Below are positions 25,716-34,106 of a DNA stretch of 64,000 nucleotides, piece by piece; the first letter of the stretch is position 1, and each line of letters begins with the position of its first letter. The DNA lies in assembly GCA_963785075.1 (NCBI GenBank), contig CAWATW010000006.1, positions 742,325 to 806,324 on the forward strand, given 5' to 3'. The notes under the pieces are model-generated. The model was not told the origin of the DNA. It ran no database searches and saw only the letters and a program-made list of their open reading frames with translations. The position numbers and the translations under genes are program-made. This stretch comes from JAOUGY01 sp963785075 (GTDB lineage Bacteria > Actinomycetota > Acidimicrobiia > Spongiisociales > ZC4RG35).

Positions 25716-26804
25716 ATGTCGCTCGTGCTCCCGTTTCAGGTCGGCCGCCGTCTCGTCGACCTGGTCCAGGAACTCGAACGGCGGATGACGGGCACCGCCG
25801 CCGGCCCCGGGCTCGAATCTGCCCTCGCCGCGGCGATACCGGCGGCAGAGACCTACGTGCTGGTCTTGTTCGACGGCCTGGGAAGCCATCAGTTGGACCA
25901 TCCCGCGGGGCGATCCTTGGCGTCGTCATCGACCGGCACCCTCTCCGCACCATTCCCTACCACCACCACCGTGAGCATGGCGACGATCGCCACCGGCCTC
26001 GAGCCCGGAACTCACGGGATGATCAGTCATCTCATGTGGCTCCCCGAACTGGGTTCTGTGGTCAACGTCCTCAAATGGGTGACCCCGCACGGAGCCCACA
26101 TCCAGTACGACACTGCCGGCTTCCTGCCGGCGCCCAACCTGTGGGAACGCCTCCGCGCCGCCGGAATCGAACCGATCACGGTGCAGCCCGGAGACTTCGC
26201 CGCATCACCGCTCACCCGCCTTCTGTACCGAGGCTGCCGTTTCGAACCGGTGTACACGGTCGACGAGGCGATCGAGGCCACCACGGTCCTGGCACGAGAG
26301 CCCGGAAGACTGGTGTTCACCTACTTCCCACAACTCGACTACGCCGCCCACGTGTGGGGCCAACGATCCGGCGAGTACGCCGCCGCCATGAACACGATCG
26401 CCAGCGCCTGGTCGATGCTCACCGCCCGGGCGACGGTGCCGATCGTGGGAACAGCCGATCATGGTCACCTCGATTACAGCCAGAACGACAAGCTGCTCAT
26501 CCGGGACGAGGCCCTCGATCCCCTCGTGTTCTTCGGAGACCCGAGAGCGCTGTTCGTGCGAGGCGAAAGCCACCTCATCGAGCGACTCGCCGACACGATC
26601 GACGTCCCCGCTCACCGGGTCGGCGATGGTCACACGACGTGGACGGCAGAACACCATCCTCGTCTCGCGGAGCGACTTCCCACCGCGGTGTTCCTCGCAC
26701 CCGACAACCGGGTGCTGCTCCCGAAGGGTTTCGACAAGCGGCTCATCGGATACCACGGCGGACTCCATCCGGCAGAGGTCGACATCCCGCTGCTGGTCGG
26801 CTGA
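25716..26804 (+). CDS. Type I phosphodiesterase/nucleotide pyrophosphatase (alkaline phosphatase fold)
   Basis: 362 residues, cytosolic (no signal peptide). Metal and nucleophile sites of the fold are present: LVLFDGLGSH (Asp), PFPTTTTVSMATIATGLEPGTHG (Thr nucleophile), FPQLDYAAHVWG (Asp/His) and GTADHGHLDY (Asp-His), GYHGGLHPAEVDIPL (His). Hydrolyses a phosphodiester or pyrophosphate; substrate unknown. TACACT at 25703-25708, 7 nt before ATG 25716, points to a leaderless transcript. Divergent from nuo. Confidence 0.87.
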   Translation: MSLVLPFQVGRRLVDLVQELERRMTGTAAGPGLESALAAAIPAAETYVLVLFDGLGSHQLDHPAGRSLASSSTGTLSAPFPTTTTVSMATIATGLEPGTHGMISHLMWLPELGSVVNVLKWVTPHGAHIQYDTAGFLPAPNLWERLRAAGIEPITVQPGDFAASPLTRLLYRGCRFEPVYTVDEAIEATTVLAREPGRLVFTYFPQLDYAAHVWGQRSGEYAAAMNTIASAWSMLTARATVPIVGTADHGHLDYSQNDKLLIRDEALDPLVFFGDPRALFVRGESHLIERLADTIDVPAHRVGDGHTTWTAEHHPRLAERLPTAVFLAPDNRVLLPKGFDKRLIGYHGGLHPAEVDIPLLVG

Positions 26805-26859
26805 CTTCAGATCGCCTCGATCGATGCCGATGGCATCGAGAGACGCCACGAGGTTCCCC

Positions 26860-27570
26860 ATGAAGAGCTGCCCGAACTGCCGGACGAAGGTGGATTCCAC
26901 CTTCACCCTCCATTGCCCCGAGTGCGGCACCTCGATCGACCCCAGCGTCGCATCGATGCCAGTGCCGCGCGCCCAGCCGGCGGGCGACGATCCTGGTGTC
27001 GACCTCGCCGGCCCGGAATATCAGCACGGGCGCGGCCCTTCCGGGGTCGGACGCTTCTTCCGGGGCATAGGGCTGCGAATGCTGGTCGCGGGAGTGGTGC
27101 TGGGCGGATCCGCCCTCTGGGGTGCGATCACCGACGCCGACGCAGATCCGGCGTCGGCGCAGGACACTGCGCTCGCAGAGACATCGCTCGGAGACAGCGT
27201 CAGCGCCTCCGAACTCGCAATAGGCGACTGCATGATGTGGCCGGACGGCGAAGACAGCTTCTTCAGCCTCGAACGCCGCTCATGCGACATGCCGCACGAC
27301 GCCGAGATGTACGCACTCGTCAGCTACCCGGCCGACGACGCCCAGGAATATCCGGGCAACGATCCGATCGCCGAATGGTCGGTCCAGGCCTGCTACGAGC
27401 AGTTCGAGTCATACGTCGGCCGGAGCTACGAAGACGCCCAAGCCCTGGACTTCACCTTCTTCACCCCCACAGAGGTCGGCTGGCGCAAATACGCAGACCG
27501 AGAAGTCCAATGCGTCATCTACAACATCGATGAGAGCCCCCTGGTGGGTAGCGTGCGCGCGGCAGCCTGA
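26860..27570 (+). CDS. Zinc-ribbon / Septum_form membrane protein
   Basis: 236 residues: N-terminal zinc ribbon (CPNCRTK...CPECGTS), proline/acid-rich linker, one membrane helix (about 69-86, MLVAGVVLGGSALWGAI), and an external domain of the septum-formation type (ELAIGDCMMW, RRSCDMPHDAEMYALV, QACYEQFESYVGRSYE, EVQCVIYN) with four Cys likely paired as disulfides. Actinobacterial relatives are associated with septation, though the biochemistry is unclear. An upstream in-frame ATG at 26824 is possible. Confidence 0.8.
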   Translation: MKSCPNCRTKVDSTFTLHCPECGTSIDPSVASMPVPRAQPAGDDPGVDLAGPEYQHGRGPSGVGRFFRGIGLRMLVAGVVLGGSALWGAITDADADPASAQDTALAETSLGDSVSASELAIGDCMMWPDGEDSFFSLERRSCDMPHDAEMYALVSYPADDAQEYPGNDPIAEWSVQACYEQFESYVGRSYEDAQALDFTFFTPTEVGWRKYADREVQCVIYNIDESPLVGSVRAAA

Positions 27571-27589
27571 GTGCGGTCAGACCCAAAGC

Positions 27590-27617
27590 TGTCTCCGGTC
27601 TCCAGTCTCCAGTCACC
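27590..27617. repeat. Left heptamer arm next to the four-helix-bundle gene
   Basis: Tandem units TGTCTCC, GGTCTCC, AGTCTCC, AGTCACC (27590-27617), ending 4 bp before the gene's stop codon. Their complements (GGAGACN) match the GACNGGA units on the other side of the gene. Confidence 0.7.
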
Positions 27618-27621
27618 CGCT

Positions 27622-27978
27622 TCAGTCGGCGAGCACAGCTGACCTGAGCTTGACGATACCGCTCCGGACCTCCGCGACCTCTTGGCGACGCGCTCCGTGG
27701 GTGCCGTCGGTCACGTAGTTCAGGTCCTTCGCCAGTAGAAGCTGATACTCGACCTCGTTCGCAGACGACATCGCTATCTCGAGGAATCTGGCGTACTCGA
27801 GCGGCGAAGATCTGCCACAGCCTTCTGCGATGTTCGAGGGAATCGACATGGCAGAACGGCGGATTTGAGCAGTCAGCCCATACCGCTCCTCCGGGGGAAA
27901 TGAGCGCGAATCCGCATAGACGGCGAGCGTGAGCCGGTGCCCCTGCTCCCAGACCCGAAGGCTTCGATAGTCCCTCAT
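27622..27978 (-). CDS. Four-helix-bundle protein (S23/IVP family)
   Basis: 118 residues of the four-helix-bundle family first known from 23S rRNA intervening sequences: DYRSLRVWEQGHRLTLAVY, FPPEERYGLTAQIRRSAMSIPSNIAEGCGR, YARFLEIAMSSANEVEYQLLLAKDL, then a final helix. Function of free-standing members is unknown; a relative (Avd) helps diversity-generating retroelements, but no reverse transcriptase is seen here. GATACT at 27985-27990 lies 6 nt before the ATG. The gene is enclosed by inverted heptamer arrays, as a mobile unit might be. Confidence 0.88.
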   Translation of the reverse strand: MRDYRSLRVWEQGHRLTLAVYADSRSFPPEERYGLTAQIRRSAMSIPSNIAEGCGRSSPLEYARFLEIAMSSANEVEYQLLLAKDLNYVTDGTHGARRQEVAEVRSGIVKLRSAVLAD

Positions 27979-28020
27979 CGATCGAGTATCTCGCCTCGAG
28001 CCACGTCGCGGAAGTCAATC

Positions 28021-28119
28021 GACCGAAGACCGGAGACCGGAGACCGGGAGACCGGAGACCCAAGACCCATGACCCGAGACCCGAGACCCGAGACGCACGA
28101 CGCAGGACGCAAGACGCTC
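28021..28119. repeat. Right heptamer array: fourteen tandem GACNNNN units
   Basis: Fourteen consecutive units, all beginning GAC and all 7 bp except one of 8 (28042-28049). The variable part drifts along the array: GACCGAA and GACCGGA first, then GACCCAA/GACCCAT, GACCCGA three times, then GACGCAC, GACGCAG, GACGCAA, GACGCTC. It ends one base before the stop codon of the regulator gene. Confidence 0.8.
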
Positions 28120-28120
28120 A

Positions 28121-28780
28121 TCACGTAGCGACGAACAGTCGATCTGCCATGAAGGCGTCAATGCCTACTTGGTCGTGGTCGGTGACCTTGATCGTGAGCG
28201 TGCCGTGGGGGGTGCCGGTGATCATCTCCAGTTGGGCGCCGGGTCTGATTCCAGAGTCGTCGAGGAAGCCCATGATCTCGGAGTCGAGCTCGAGTTCTTC
28301 CGAGATTCGTTCCAGGTCCCTGGTTTCACCAGGTTCCATCGCCGAAAGCGGCTTGATCTTTGGTGGCTTGTAGCCGGCGCCCGGGATGGGGTTTCCGTGG
28401 GGGCAGGTCTTGGGGTCGCCCAGGGCCGCCCACATCGCCTTCTCGACGTCGTCGGAGATCACGTGTTCCCACACCTCGGCTTCGGCATGCACCTTCACCC
28501 ACGGCAGATCGAGCACTTCGCTCAGAAACCGCTCGGCGAGCCTGTGTCGCCTGACGACCACCTCGGCGAGGTGACGACCTTCGACGGTGAGCGCGATCTG
28601 CTCTTCGACGTCTACGAGCCCGTCCTCTGCCATGCGCCGAATCATCTCTGAGACCGACGCCCGGCTGAAGCCCAGCCACTCGGCGATGCGGGCTTGGATG
28701 ACCGGGATCCCTTCCTCGGCCAACTCGTAGATCGCTCCGGCGTATTCCCGGTAGGGCGTCCGATACGCCGTGACATCCAT
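28121..28780 (-). CDS. DtxR/MntR-family metal-dependent regulator
   Basis: 219 residues, full three-part family layout: winged helix (YAGAIYELAEEGIPVIQARIAEWLGFSRASVSEMIRRM), dimerisation/metal domain (RHRLAERFLSEVLDLPWVKVHAEAEVWEHVISDDVEKAM, with CPHGNPIPG), and C-terminal SH3-like FeoA domain. It would repress metal uptake when Fe2+ or Mn2+ is abundant. Divergent from the ferric-iron transporter, its likely target. TAGCCT (28788-28793, minus strand) 7 nt before the ATG suggests a leaderless mRNA. Confidence 0.92.
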   Translation of the reverse strand: MDVTAYRTPYREYAGAIYELAEEGIPVIQARIAEWLGFSRASVSEMIRRMAEDGLVDVEEQIALTVEGRHLAEVVVRRHRLAERFLSEVLDLPWVKVHAEAEVWEHVISDDVEKAMWAALGDPKTCPHGNPIPGAGYKPPKIKPLSAMEPGETRDLERISEELELDSEIMGFLDDSGIRPGAQLEMITGTPHGTLTIKVTDHDQVGIDAFMADRLFVAT

Positions 28781-28847
28781 GAAGGCGAGGCTACTTGCCG
28801 TGAGGCGGAGCGGCCACACAGTCGGTGTCGGCTTTCCGGTTTGCGGG

Positions 28848-28899
28848 TGTCAGGCGCGCCTGACATACTCGCCCCGGTATTTGCACTACGGACATAGTG
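28848..28899. promoter_or_regulatory. Palindromes between the metal regulator and the iron transporter
   Basis: A perfect 18-bp palindrome TGTCAGGCGCGCCTGACA (28848-28865) and a second dyad CACTA-6-TAGTG (28884-28899) lie in the 143-bp divergent spacer, nearer the transporter. Position fits an operator for the DtxR/MntR-like protein; the sequence is not the standard DtxR box. Confidence 0.55.
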
Positions 28900-28923
28900 T
28901 ATAGAACTCCGGGAGACCGAAAC

Positions 28924-29961
28924 ATGAGACGAAACCTGACGCTGCTGATGGCGCTGACACTCACACTCGCCGCCTGCTCCTCGGGTGAGACGACATTCGG
29001 AACGGCCGGCGAGACCCAGGCCGACGAACAGGCCACAGCACGGAGCTTGGTGTTGTATTCGGGTCGCTCAGAGGACCTCGTGGCACCCATCGTCGAGAGT
29101 TTCGAACAGGAGAGCGGGATCGAGGTCGAGGTGCGTTACGCCGATTCGGGCGAGGCCGCGACCACCCTCCTCCAGGAGGGCGACCAGAGCCCGGCCGATG
29201 CCTTCTGGTCTCAGGACCCTGCCTTTGCCGGCGCCGTGGCACTCGGCGACATGTTCGAACCCTTGCCCGACGATGTGCTCTCGCTGGTCGATCCGCGCTA
29301 TTCGGACGGCGAAGGGCGATGGGTGGGTATCACCGCTCGAAGCCGCGTGCTGGTGTACAACCCGGACCTGGTCGAGGAGCCGCCCGAAACCATCTGGGAG
29401 CTGACCGAAACCCAGTGGGCAAGACGTCTCGGGATCGCCCCCACCAACGGGTCATTCGTCGCGTTCGTCTCGGCGATGGTGCTGACCGAGGGAGAGGACC
29501 GCACGCTCGAGTGGCTGCAAGGGATAGCAGCCAACGAGCCGCAGATCTTCGATGGCAACTCGCCGATCGTCGCCGCCACGGACACCGGGGACGTCGACAT
29601 GGGACTGGTCAACCACTACTACCTCTTGCGGCTCCAGGACGAACAGGGCGGAAGCACCGCCGTGAACCACTTCTTCCAGAGCGGCGATCCGGGCGCCCTC
29701 GTGATGCCGTCGGGCATCGGTGTCATCGCCGAGTCCGCCAACGGCGACGAGGCGCTCGAGTTCGTCCGTTTCCTTCTCGGAACGGAAGCGCAGACCTACT
29801 TCCTCGAGGAGGTGTTCGAATATCCGCTCGTCGAGGGGATCGGCACGCCTGCCGGGCAGGTGCCGCTCGATCAGCTGCCCACCCTCGATCTCGATCCAAC
29901 AGATCTCGCCACCGTGGTGGACACCGCCACGGATCTCATCGCCGAGGCCGGATTGACCTGA
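28924..29961 (+). CDS. Ferric-iron ABC transporter substrate-binding lipoprotein
   Basis: 345 residues, with a lipoprotein signal (LMALTLTLAACSS, acylated Cys at about 19) and the FbpA/FutA-type periplasmic-binding fold: SLVLYSGRSEDLVAPIVESFE, QSPADAFWSQDPAF, NHYYLLRL with the iron-binding Tyr pair, and PSGIGVIAESANGDEALEFVRFLL. It would capture Fe3+ outside the membrane. ATG 28924 has GGGAG about 8 nt upstream. Stop overlaps the permease start (TGATG). Confidence 0.92.
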   Translation: MRRNLTLLMALTLTLAACSSGETTFGTAGETQADEQATARSLVLYSGRSEDLVAPIVESFEQESGIEVEVRYADSGEAATTLLQEGDQSPADAFWSQDPAFAGAVALGDMFEPLPDDVLSLVDPRYSDGEGRWVGITARSRVLVYNPDLVEEPPETIWELTETQWARRLGIAPTNGSFVAFVSAMVLTEGEDRTLEWLQGIAANEPQIFDGNSPIVAATDTGDVDMGLVNHYYLLRLQDEQGGSTAVNHFFQSGDPGALVMPSGIGVIAESANGDEALEFVRFLLGTEAQTYFLEEVFEYPLVEGIGTPAGQVPLDQLPTLDLDPTDLATVVDTATDLIAEAGLT

Positions 29962-31574
29962 TGCAGGCGGTTCCCGTCGCCCCCGTCGAGGCCAATCCCG
30001 ATCGGGTGCGGCCCCGACGCGGTCGACGAGCCACACCCCTGCTGTGGTTCCTTGCCGCGCTGGCGGTGGCACCGTCGGCCGTGCCGCTGGCGCTGCTCGG
30101 ATGGGCGGCGGTGAGTGGCGGCACGACCACCGGTGGCATCCCGCTCCCGAGGCTCTTCGAGCTCATGGGGTCGACCGCGGTCCTCGTCGTCTCGGTCACG
30201 ACCTCGGCCGTCGCCTTGGGGATAGCGACCGCATGGTTGACGACCCGCACCAATCTCCCGGGAAAACGCCTGTGGTCCACACTCGTCACGCTGCCGATGG
30301 TGATCCCCTCGTATGTCGGAGCGCTCACGCTGCTCGGCGCTTCCGGAAACGGTGGTGCGCTCAGTGCACTGACAACTGCTGTCGGACTTCCCCCGGTCCC
30401 GGCCTTTCGGGGCTTCTGGGCTGCCTGGGCAGCCCTCACCCTCTGGAACTTCCCTTTCGTCCACCTCCTCGCCGGCCCCGCCCTCCGCCGTATGAATCCC
30501 GCCCTCGAGGAGGCGGCGAGAGGTCTTGGCGCGTCGAGGGGACGCACGTTCCTGACGATCGTTCTGCCCCAGCTTCGGCCGGCGGTGGCCGCATCGTCGT
30601 TGCTGGTTGCCCTCTACACCCTGTCGGATTTCGGGGCGGTCTCGCTGCTCGGATACGAGACGTTCACTCGTGCGATCTATGCGCAGTTCCGCGGCCGAAT
30701 CGACATCACCCCTGCACTGTTCCTGTCCGGGGTCCTCATGTTCCTCGCCCTTGCGATCGTGTTCGTGGAGCGTCGGGTCCGGGGCCGAACCAGCTACCAC
30801 GCCGACCGACCGGCACGCCCGGCACGCATCGTCACTCTGTTCCGATGGCACAAGATCGCAGCGTGGACCGTGTTGGGCAGCGTCGTTGCAGCCGCACTAG
30901 CGCTCCCCGCCGCCGTGCTGGTCTGGTGGACCGTGCGCGGTCTGGCGCGTGGACTTCCCGTCGACTCGGTCCTCGCCGAAACCGGGAACGCCGCACTGGT
31001 GGGTGCAGCTGCGGCGCTGGTGACCGTGGTCGCGGCCATTCCCGTCGCCGTCTTGACGGTACGTCACCGCAACGTCACCAGCGGGTGGCTCGAGTCACTC
31101 GCCTGGTCGACCTACTCCCTACCCCACCTCGCCGTGGGACTGGCGTTTCTGGTCTTCTCGCTCCGGGTGCTCCCAGTGGGCTACCAGACCCTCCCACTGT
31201 TGGTCGTCGCCTACACGGCCGTGTTCCTTCCCCAAGCTCTCGGTGCCACCCAGGCGGCTCTTCGCCAGGTGGGACCACAGCTCGAGGAGGCGAGTCGGAT
31301 TCTCGGACACTCTGCCGCCTCCACCTTTCGCAGGATCATCCTCCCCCTCATATCCCCGGGGCTCACGGCAGGAGGCGCCCTCGTATTCCTCACCACCATG
31401 AAGGAGCTCCCGGTCACCCTGATGCTGCGGCCCACCGGATTCGAAACGCTGGCGGTGCGCATCTGGAGCACTGCCTCAGAGGGGCTCTACACTCGGGCGA
31501 GTATCGCCGCGCTGGTACTGCTCGCCGTTTCCGCCGTTCCGCTGTACCTGCTCGTGACCCGAGACATCGAATGA
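29961..31574 (+). CDS. Ferric-iron ABC transporter permease (fused double permease)
   Basis: 537 residues with two repeated permease halves of six helices each, as in FbpB. Both EAA loops that contact the ATPase are present: NPALEEAARGLGASRGRTFLTIVLPQLRP and GPQLEEASRILGHSAASTFRRIILPLISPG. Overlaps the genes on both sides by 1-4 nt, so all three are translated together. Confidence 0.94.
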   Translation: MQAVPVAPVEANPDRVRPRRGRRATPLLWFLAALAVAPSAVPLALLGWAAVSGGTTTGGIPLPRLFELMGSTAVLVVSVTTSAVALGIATAWLTTRTNLPGKRLWSTLVTLPMVIPSYVGALTLLGASGNGGALSALTTAVGLPPVPAFRGFWAAWAALTLWNFPFVHLLAGPALRRMNPALEEAARGLGASRGRTFLTIVLPQLRPAVAASSLLVALYTLSDFGAVSLLGYETFTRAIYAQFRGRIDITPALFLSGVLMFLALAIVFVERRVRGRTSYHADRPARPARIVTLFRWHKIAAWTVLGSVVAAALALPAAVLVWWTVRGLARGLPVDSVLAETGNAALVGAAAALVTVVAAIPVAVLTVRHRNVTSGWLESLAWSTYSLPHLAVGLAFLVFSLRVLPVGYQTLPLLVVAYTAVFLPQALGATQAALRQVGPQLEEASRILGHSAASTFRRIILPLISPGLTAGGALVFLTTMKELPVTLMLRPTGFETLAVRIWSTASEGLYTRASIAALVLLAVSAVPLYLLVTRDIE

Positions 31575-32650
31575 CCGATCACGCCCAGCCCACCATCAGA
31601 GTCCGCGAGGCCGTCAAGTCCTTCGGTACCAACGTCGCCCTCGATCATTTCTCCCTGGACGTGTGGCAAGGCGGTCTGCTCACGCTGCTCGGGCCTTCAG
31701 GATGTGGAAAGACGACGGCGCTGCGCGTGATAGCCGGGTTCGAGCGTCTCGACGGCGGCTTCGTGGAGATCAACGGGTCGAAAGTGGCCGGTGACGGGGT
31801 CTACGTGCCACCGGAACGGCGACCGGTGGGGATGGTGTTCCAGGAGTACGCTTTGTTCCCCCACATGACGGTGGCCGACAACATCGGGTACGGGCTGACG
31901 AAGCGGGACGACCGCCGGCGCCGGATCCGCGAGACCCTCGACCTGGTGGGTCTCAGCGATGTCGGCGATCGCCAGCCGCACGAGTTGTCCGGGGGGCAGC
32001 AGCAACGAGTCGCTCTCGCTCGCGCGATCGCGCCTCAGCCCGAGGTGATTCTCTTCGACGAGCCGTTCTCGAACCTCGACGCCTCCCTTCGCGACCGGGT
32101 GCGCCGGGACCTGCGATCGATTCTGTCCGATGCCGCGGCCACGGCGGTTTTCGTCACACACGACCAGGAAGAGGCGTTGGCCATGAGCGATCTGGTGGCG
32201 GTCATGAACGGCGGACGCGTGCTTCAAGCGGCGCCGCCGGATGTGCTGTATCGAAGGCCCGCCGATCCGTGGGTGGCAGCCTTCATCGGCGACGCCGACT
32301 TCGTGCTCGGCAAGGCGGCCGGTGGAGTCGCCGAGACCGCAATCGGAAGATTCCCAACACCTCTGACCGGCGACGTCACCGTGATGGTTCGCCCGGAAGC
32401 CGTGATGATCGAATCCGCGGACGACGGCACGGCGAGAGTCTTGTCGCGCGAGTACTTCGGTCACGACCAGCTCGTGACGGTGGCGCTGGACACCGGGGTG
32501 GTTCTGCGCAGCCGCATGGGACCGTGGCCCGTCCTGGACCCCGGAGATTCCGTGACGGTCCAGGTCACGGACACAGCGATCTTCGGTGAAACCGCCACCG
32601 CCACCGCCACCACCGACGTCGCTGCGACACAGCCGGTCGAGGTGCACTGA
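31571..32650 (+). CDS. Ferric-iron ABC transporter ATP-binding protein
   Basis: 359 residues. Walker A GPSGCGKTT, Q-loop FQEYALFPHMTV, signature LSGGQQQRVALARAI, Walker B VILFDEPFSNLD, H-loop FVTHDQEEAL; then a TOBE-like regulatory domain from about 240 (VMVRPEAVMIE). FbpC type. The C-terminus ends in an Ala/Thr run. The stop codon overlaps the start of the following membrane fusion gene. Confidence 0.95.
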   Translation: MTDHAQPTIRVREAVKSFGTNVALDHFSLDVWQGGLLTLLGPSGCGKTTALRVIAGFERLDGGFVEINGSKVAGDGVYVPPERRPVGMVFQEYALFPHMTVADNIGYGLTKRDDRRRRIRETLDLVGLSDVGDRQPHELSGGQQQRVALARAIAPQPEVILFDEPFSNLDASLRDRVRRDLRSILSDAAATAVFVTHDQEEALAMSDLVAVMNGGRVLQAAPPDVLYRRPADPWVAAFIGDADFVLGKAAGGVAETAIGRFPTPLTGDVTVMVRPEAVMIESADDGTARVLSREYFGHDQLVTVALDTGVVLRSRMGPWPVLDPGDSVTVQVTDTAIFGETATATATTDVAATQPVEVH

Positions 32651-33762
32651 TGGGCGCCGTCATCGCCGTAGTGGCGGGAATCGTGGCCTCCGCCTTCACG
32701 ATCGATCTGGCGCTCGACGCCATTCGACGGCGACGCCCCCACGTCACCGCCTACACCGCCGGGATGGCGGCCTTCGCCGGCGCCACATGGGCCCTGGCGG
32801 CCGGAGTGCTGACCGGGTGGACCGAGACCAGTTATCGGTTGTTCTTCCTGTTCGGCACGGTGGTGAATGTCCTGCTTCTGGCGGTCGGATCGATGTTCCT
32901 GGTGGTCGGGAGGCGCTCGGGCCACGCCTTCTTCCTGTTCACCGGAGCGATCACGGCGATGGCCACGACACTCATAACCACGGTCCCATTCGTCAAAGAG
33001 CTGCCGATCTCGGGCATTCCCAGCGACATGTGGGGACCGGATGTGGTGTTCGGCCCCAAGCTCTTCGCTGTCATCAGCGGCGCTGTGGGCGGAACCACCA
33101 TCATCGTCCTGGGGCTGGTGTCACTGCTCCGCTTCTGGCGAAAGAACCGCAAACTGGTGTGGGGAAACGTGCTCATCGTGACGGGTACTCTGGCCGCTTC
33201 GGCCGGGGGAACTCGCCTGGGATTCCTCGACGAGACGACCACCTTCGAGCTCTCACTCATGGTGGCGGCTGCGCTCATATGGGCGGGATACCGGGTGACA
33301 CGCGGTGCGCGAGTTGCGGTTGCCCCTCTGCCCACGATCGTGCTCGCCGGCCCATCGATCGAGAATCCCGAACGCGCCCATGCCGAGCTCATGATCCGGC
33401 TGCTGGAGCGGGCCGGCTATCGGGTGATCTGCCCGGCTCGGGACATCGAGGATTGGGGCAACGTCGGCTACACGCCACACGAGTCGATGGCGCACACGAG
33501 GCGTGCGATCGACTCCGCCGCAGCAGTGGTGGTCGACCTGCATCACGGCTATGGAGTGGTCGCAGCCGGGTACGCCTATGCGGTCGGTGTACCGGTTTTG
33601 ATGGCTGCGCCGGAGGGAACCCGCATCCCGCGCCCGCTTCAAGGTGTGTCGGTGGGCGAGGTGTACTACCGCTCGATCGACGACGTCGTGTCACGGCTCG
33701 GAGAGCTGGTGCCGCCAGGCGTTTCGACGCCGATGGCACCCGCTGCCGAACCGGTCGCCTGA
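32650..33762 (+). CDS. Membrane protein fused to a nucleoside-deoxyribosyltransferase-like domain
   Basis: 370 residues. Residues 1-215 form about seven membrane helices of no recognised family. From about 225 a soluble Rossmann-like domain follows: TIVLAGPSIENPERAHAELMIRLLERAGYRVICPARD, HTRRAIDSAAAVVVDLHHGYGVVAAGYAYAVGVPVLM. It resembles nucleoside 2-deoxyribosyltransferases and related sensor domains. The start overlaps the iron-transport ATPase stop (TGATG), so it belongs to that operon. Enzyme activity is uncertain. Confidence 0.75.
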   Translation: MGAVIAVVAGIVASAFTIDLALDAIRRRRPHVTAYTAGMAAFAGATWALAAGVLTGWTETSYRLFFLFGTVVNVLLLAVGSMFLVVGRRSGHAFFLFTGAITAMATTLITTVPFVKELPISGIPSDMWGPDVVFGPKLFAVISGAVGGTTIIVLGLVSLLRFWRKNRKLVWGNVLIVTGTLAASAGGTRLGFLDETTTFELSLMVAAALIWAGYRVTRGARVAVAPLPTIVLAGPSIENPERAHAELMIRLLERAGYRVICPARDIEDWGNVGYTPHESMAHTRRAIDSAAAVVVDLHHGYGVVAAGYAYAVGVPVLMAAPEGTRIPRPLQGVSVGEVYYRSIDDVVSRLGELVPPGVSTPMAPAAEPVA

Positions 33763-34100
33763 ACGGCTCTGACGGTCCCTGCGACGAGAGCGAACCACAC
33801 CAGGGCCAATGCCGTGTGGACGAGGCGAAACGCCGGCGTGTTCGGTTCCGTCCACACCGTGACCAGCGATCGAACCCACACGAAGCCGGTCCACACCGCA
33901 AACACGTAGCCTGTGCCCCGCACGACACGTCCGGAAACGAAGGCAGCGGCCGTGACGAGTCCCAAAGCCAGAGACCCGCCGATTCTCAGCCAGGACCAGA
34001 GATCGGCCGTGTCGGCGTCGGTGAGCAGACCGATTCGACCTCCCCAGCTGATCAGCGTCCAGGCTGCAATGACCCATCCGAGGGTGCGACGTGAGATCAT
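33666..34100 (-). CDS. Small four-helix membrane protein
   Basis: 144 residues, four hydrophobic helices (LGWVIAAWTLISWGG, WLRIGGSLALGLVTAAAFV, GTGYVFAVWTGFVWV, FRLVHTALALVWFALVAGT), then a polar C-terminus. Unrecognised. Its last 97 nt overlap the convergent gene ending at 33762, which is unusual; the true C-terminus may be shorter if the stop has shifted. Divergent from mobA with a 6-bp gap. Confidence 0.65.
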   Translation of the reverse strand: MISRRTLGWVIAAWTLISWGGRIGLLTDADTADLWSWLRIGGSLALGLVTAAAFVSGRVVRGTGYVFAVWTGFVWVRSLVTVWTEPNTPAFRLVHTALALVWFALVAGTVRAVQATGSAAGAIGVETPGGTSSPSRDTTSSIER

Positions 34101-34106
34101 CAGCTC

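Noticed and set aside
27622..27978. Diversity-generating retroelement with Avd-like four-helix protein
   Set aside because: No reverse transcriptase, template repeat or variable C-type-lectin target is seen nearby.
28021..28119. CRISPR or VNTR gene interpretation of the 14-unit array
   Set aside because: Units are only 7 bp, directly adjacent, and drift in sequence; no open frame uses the period (7 is not a multiple of 3).
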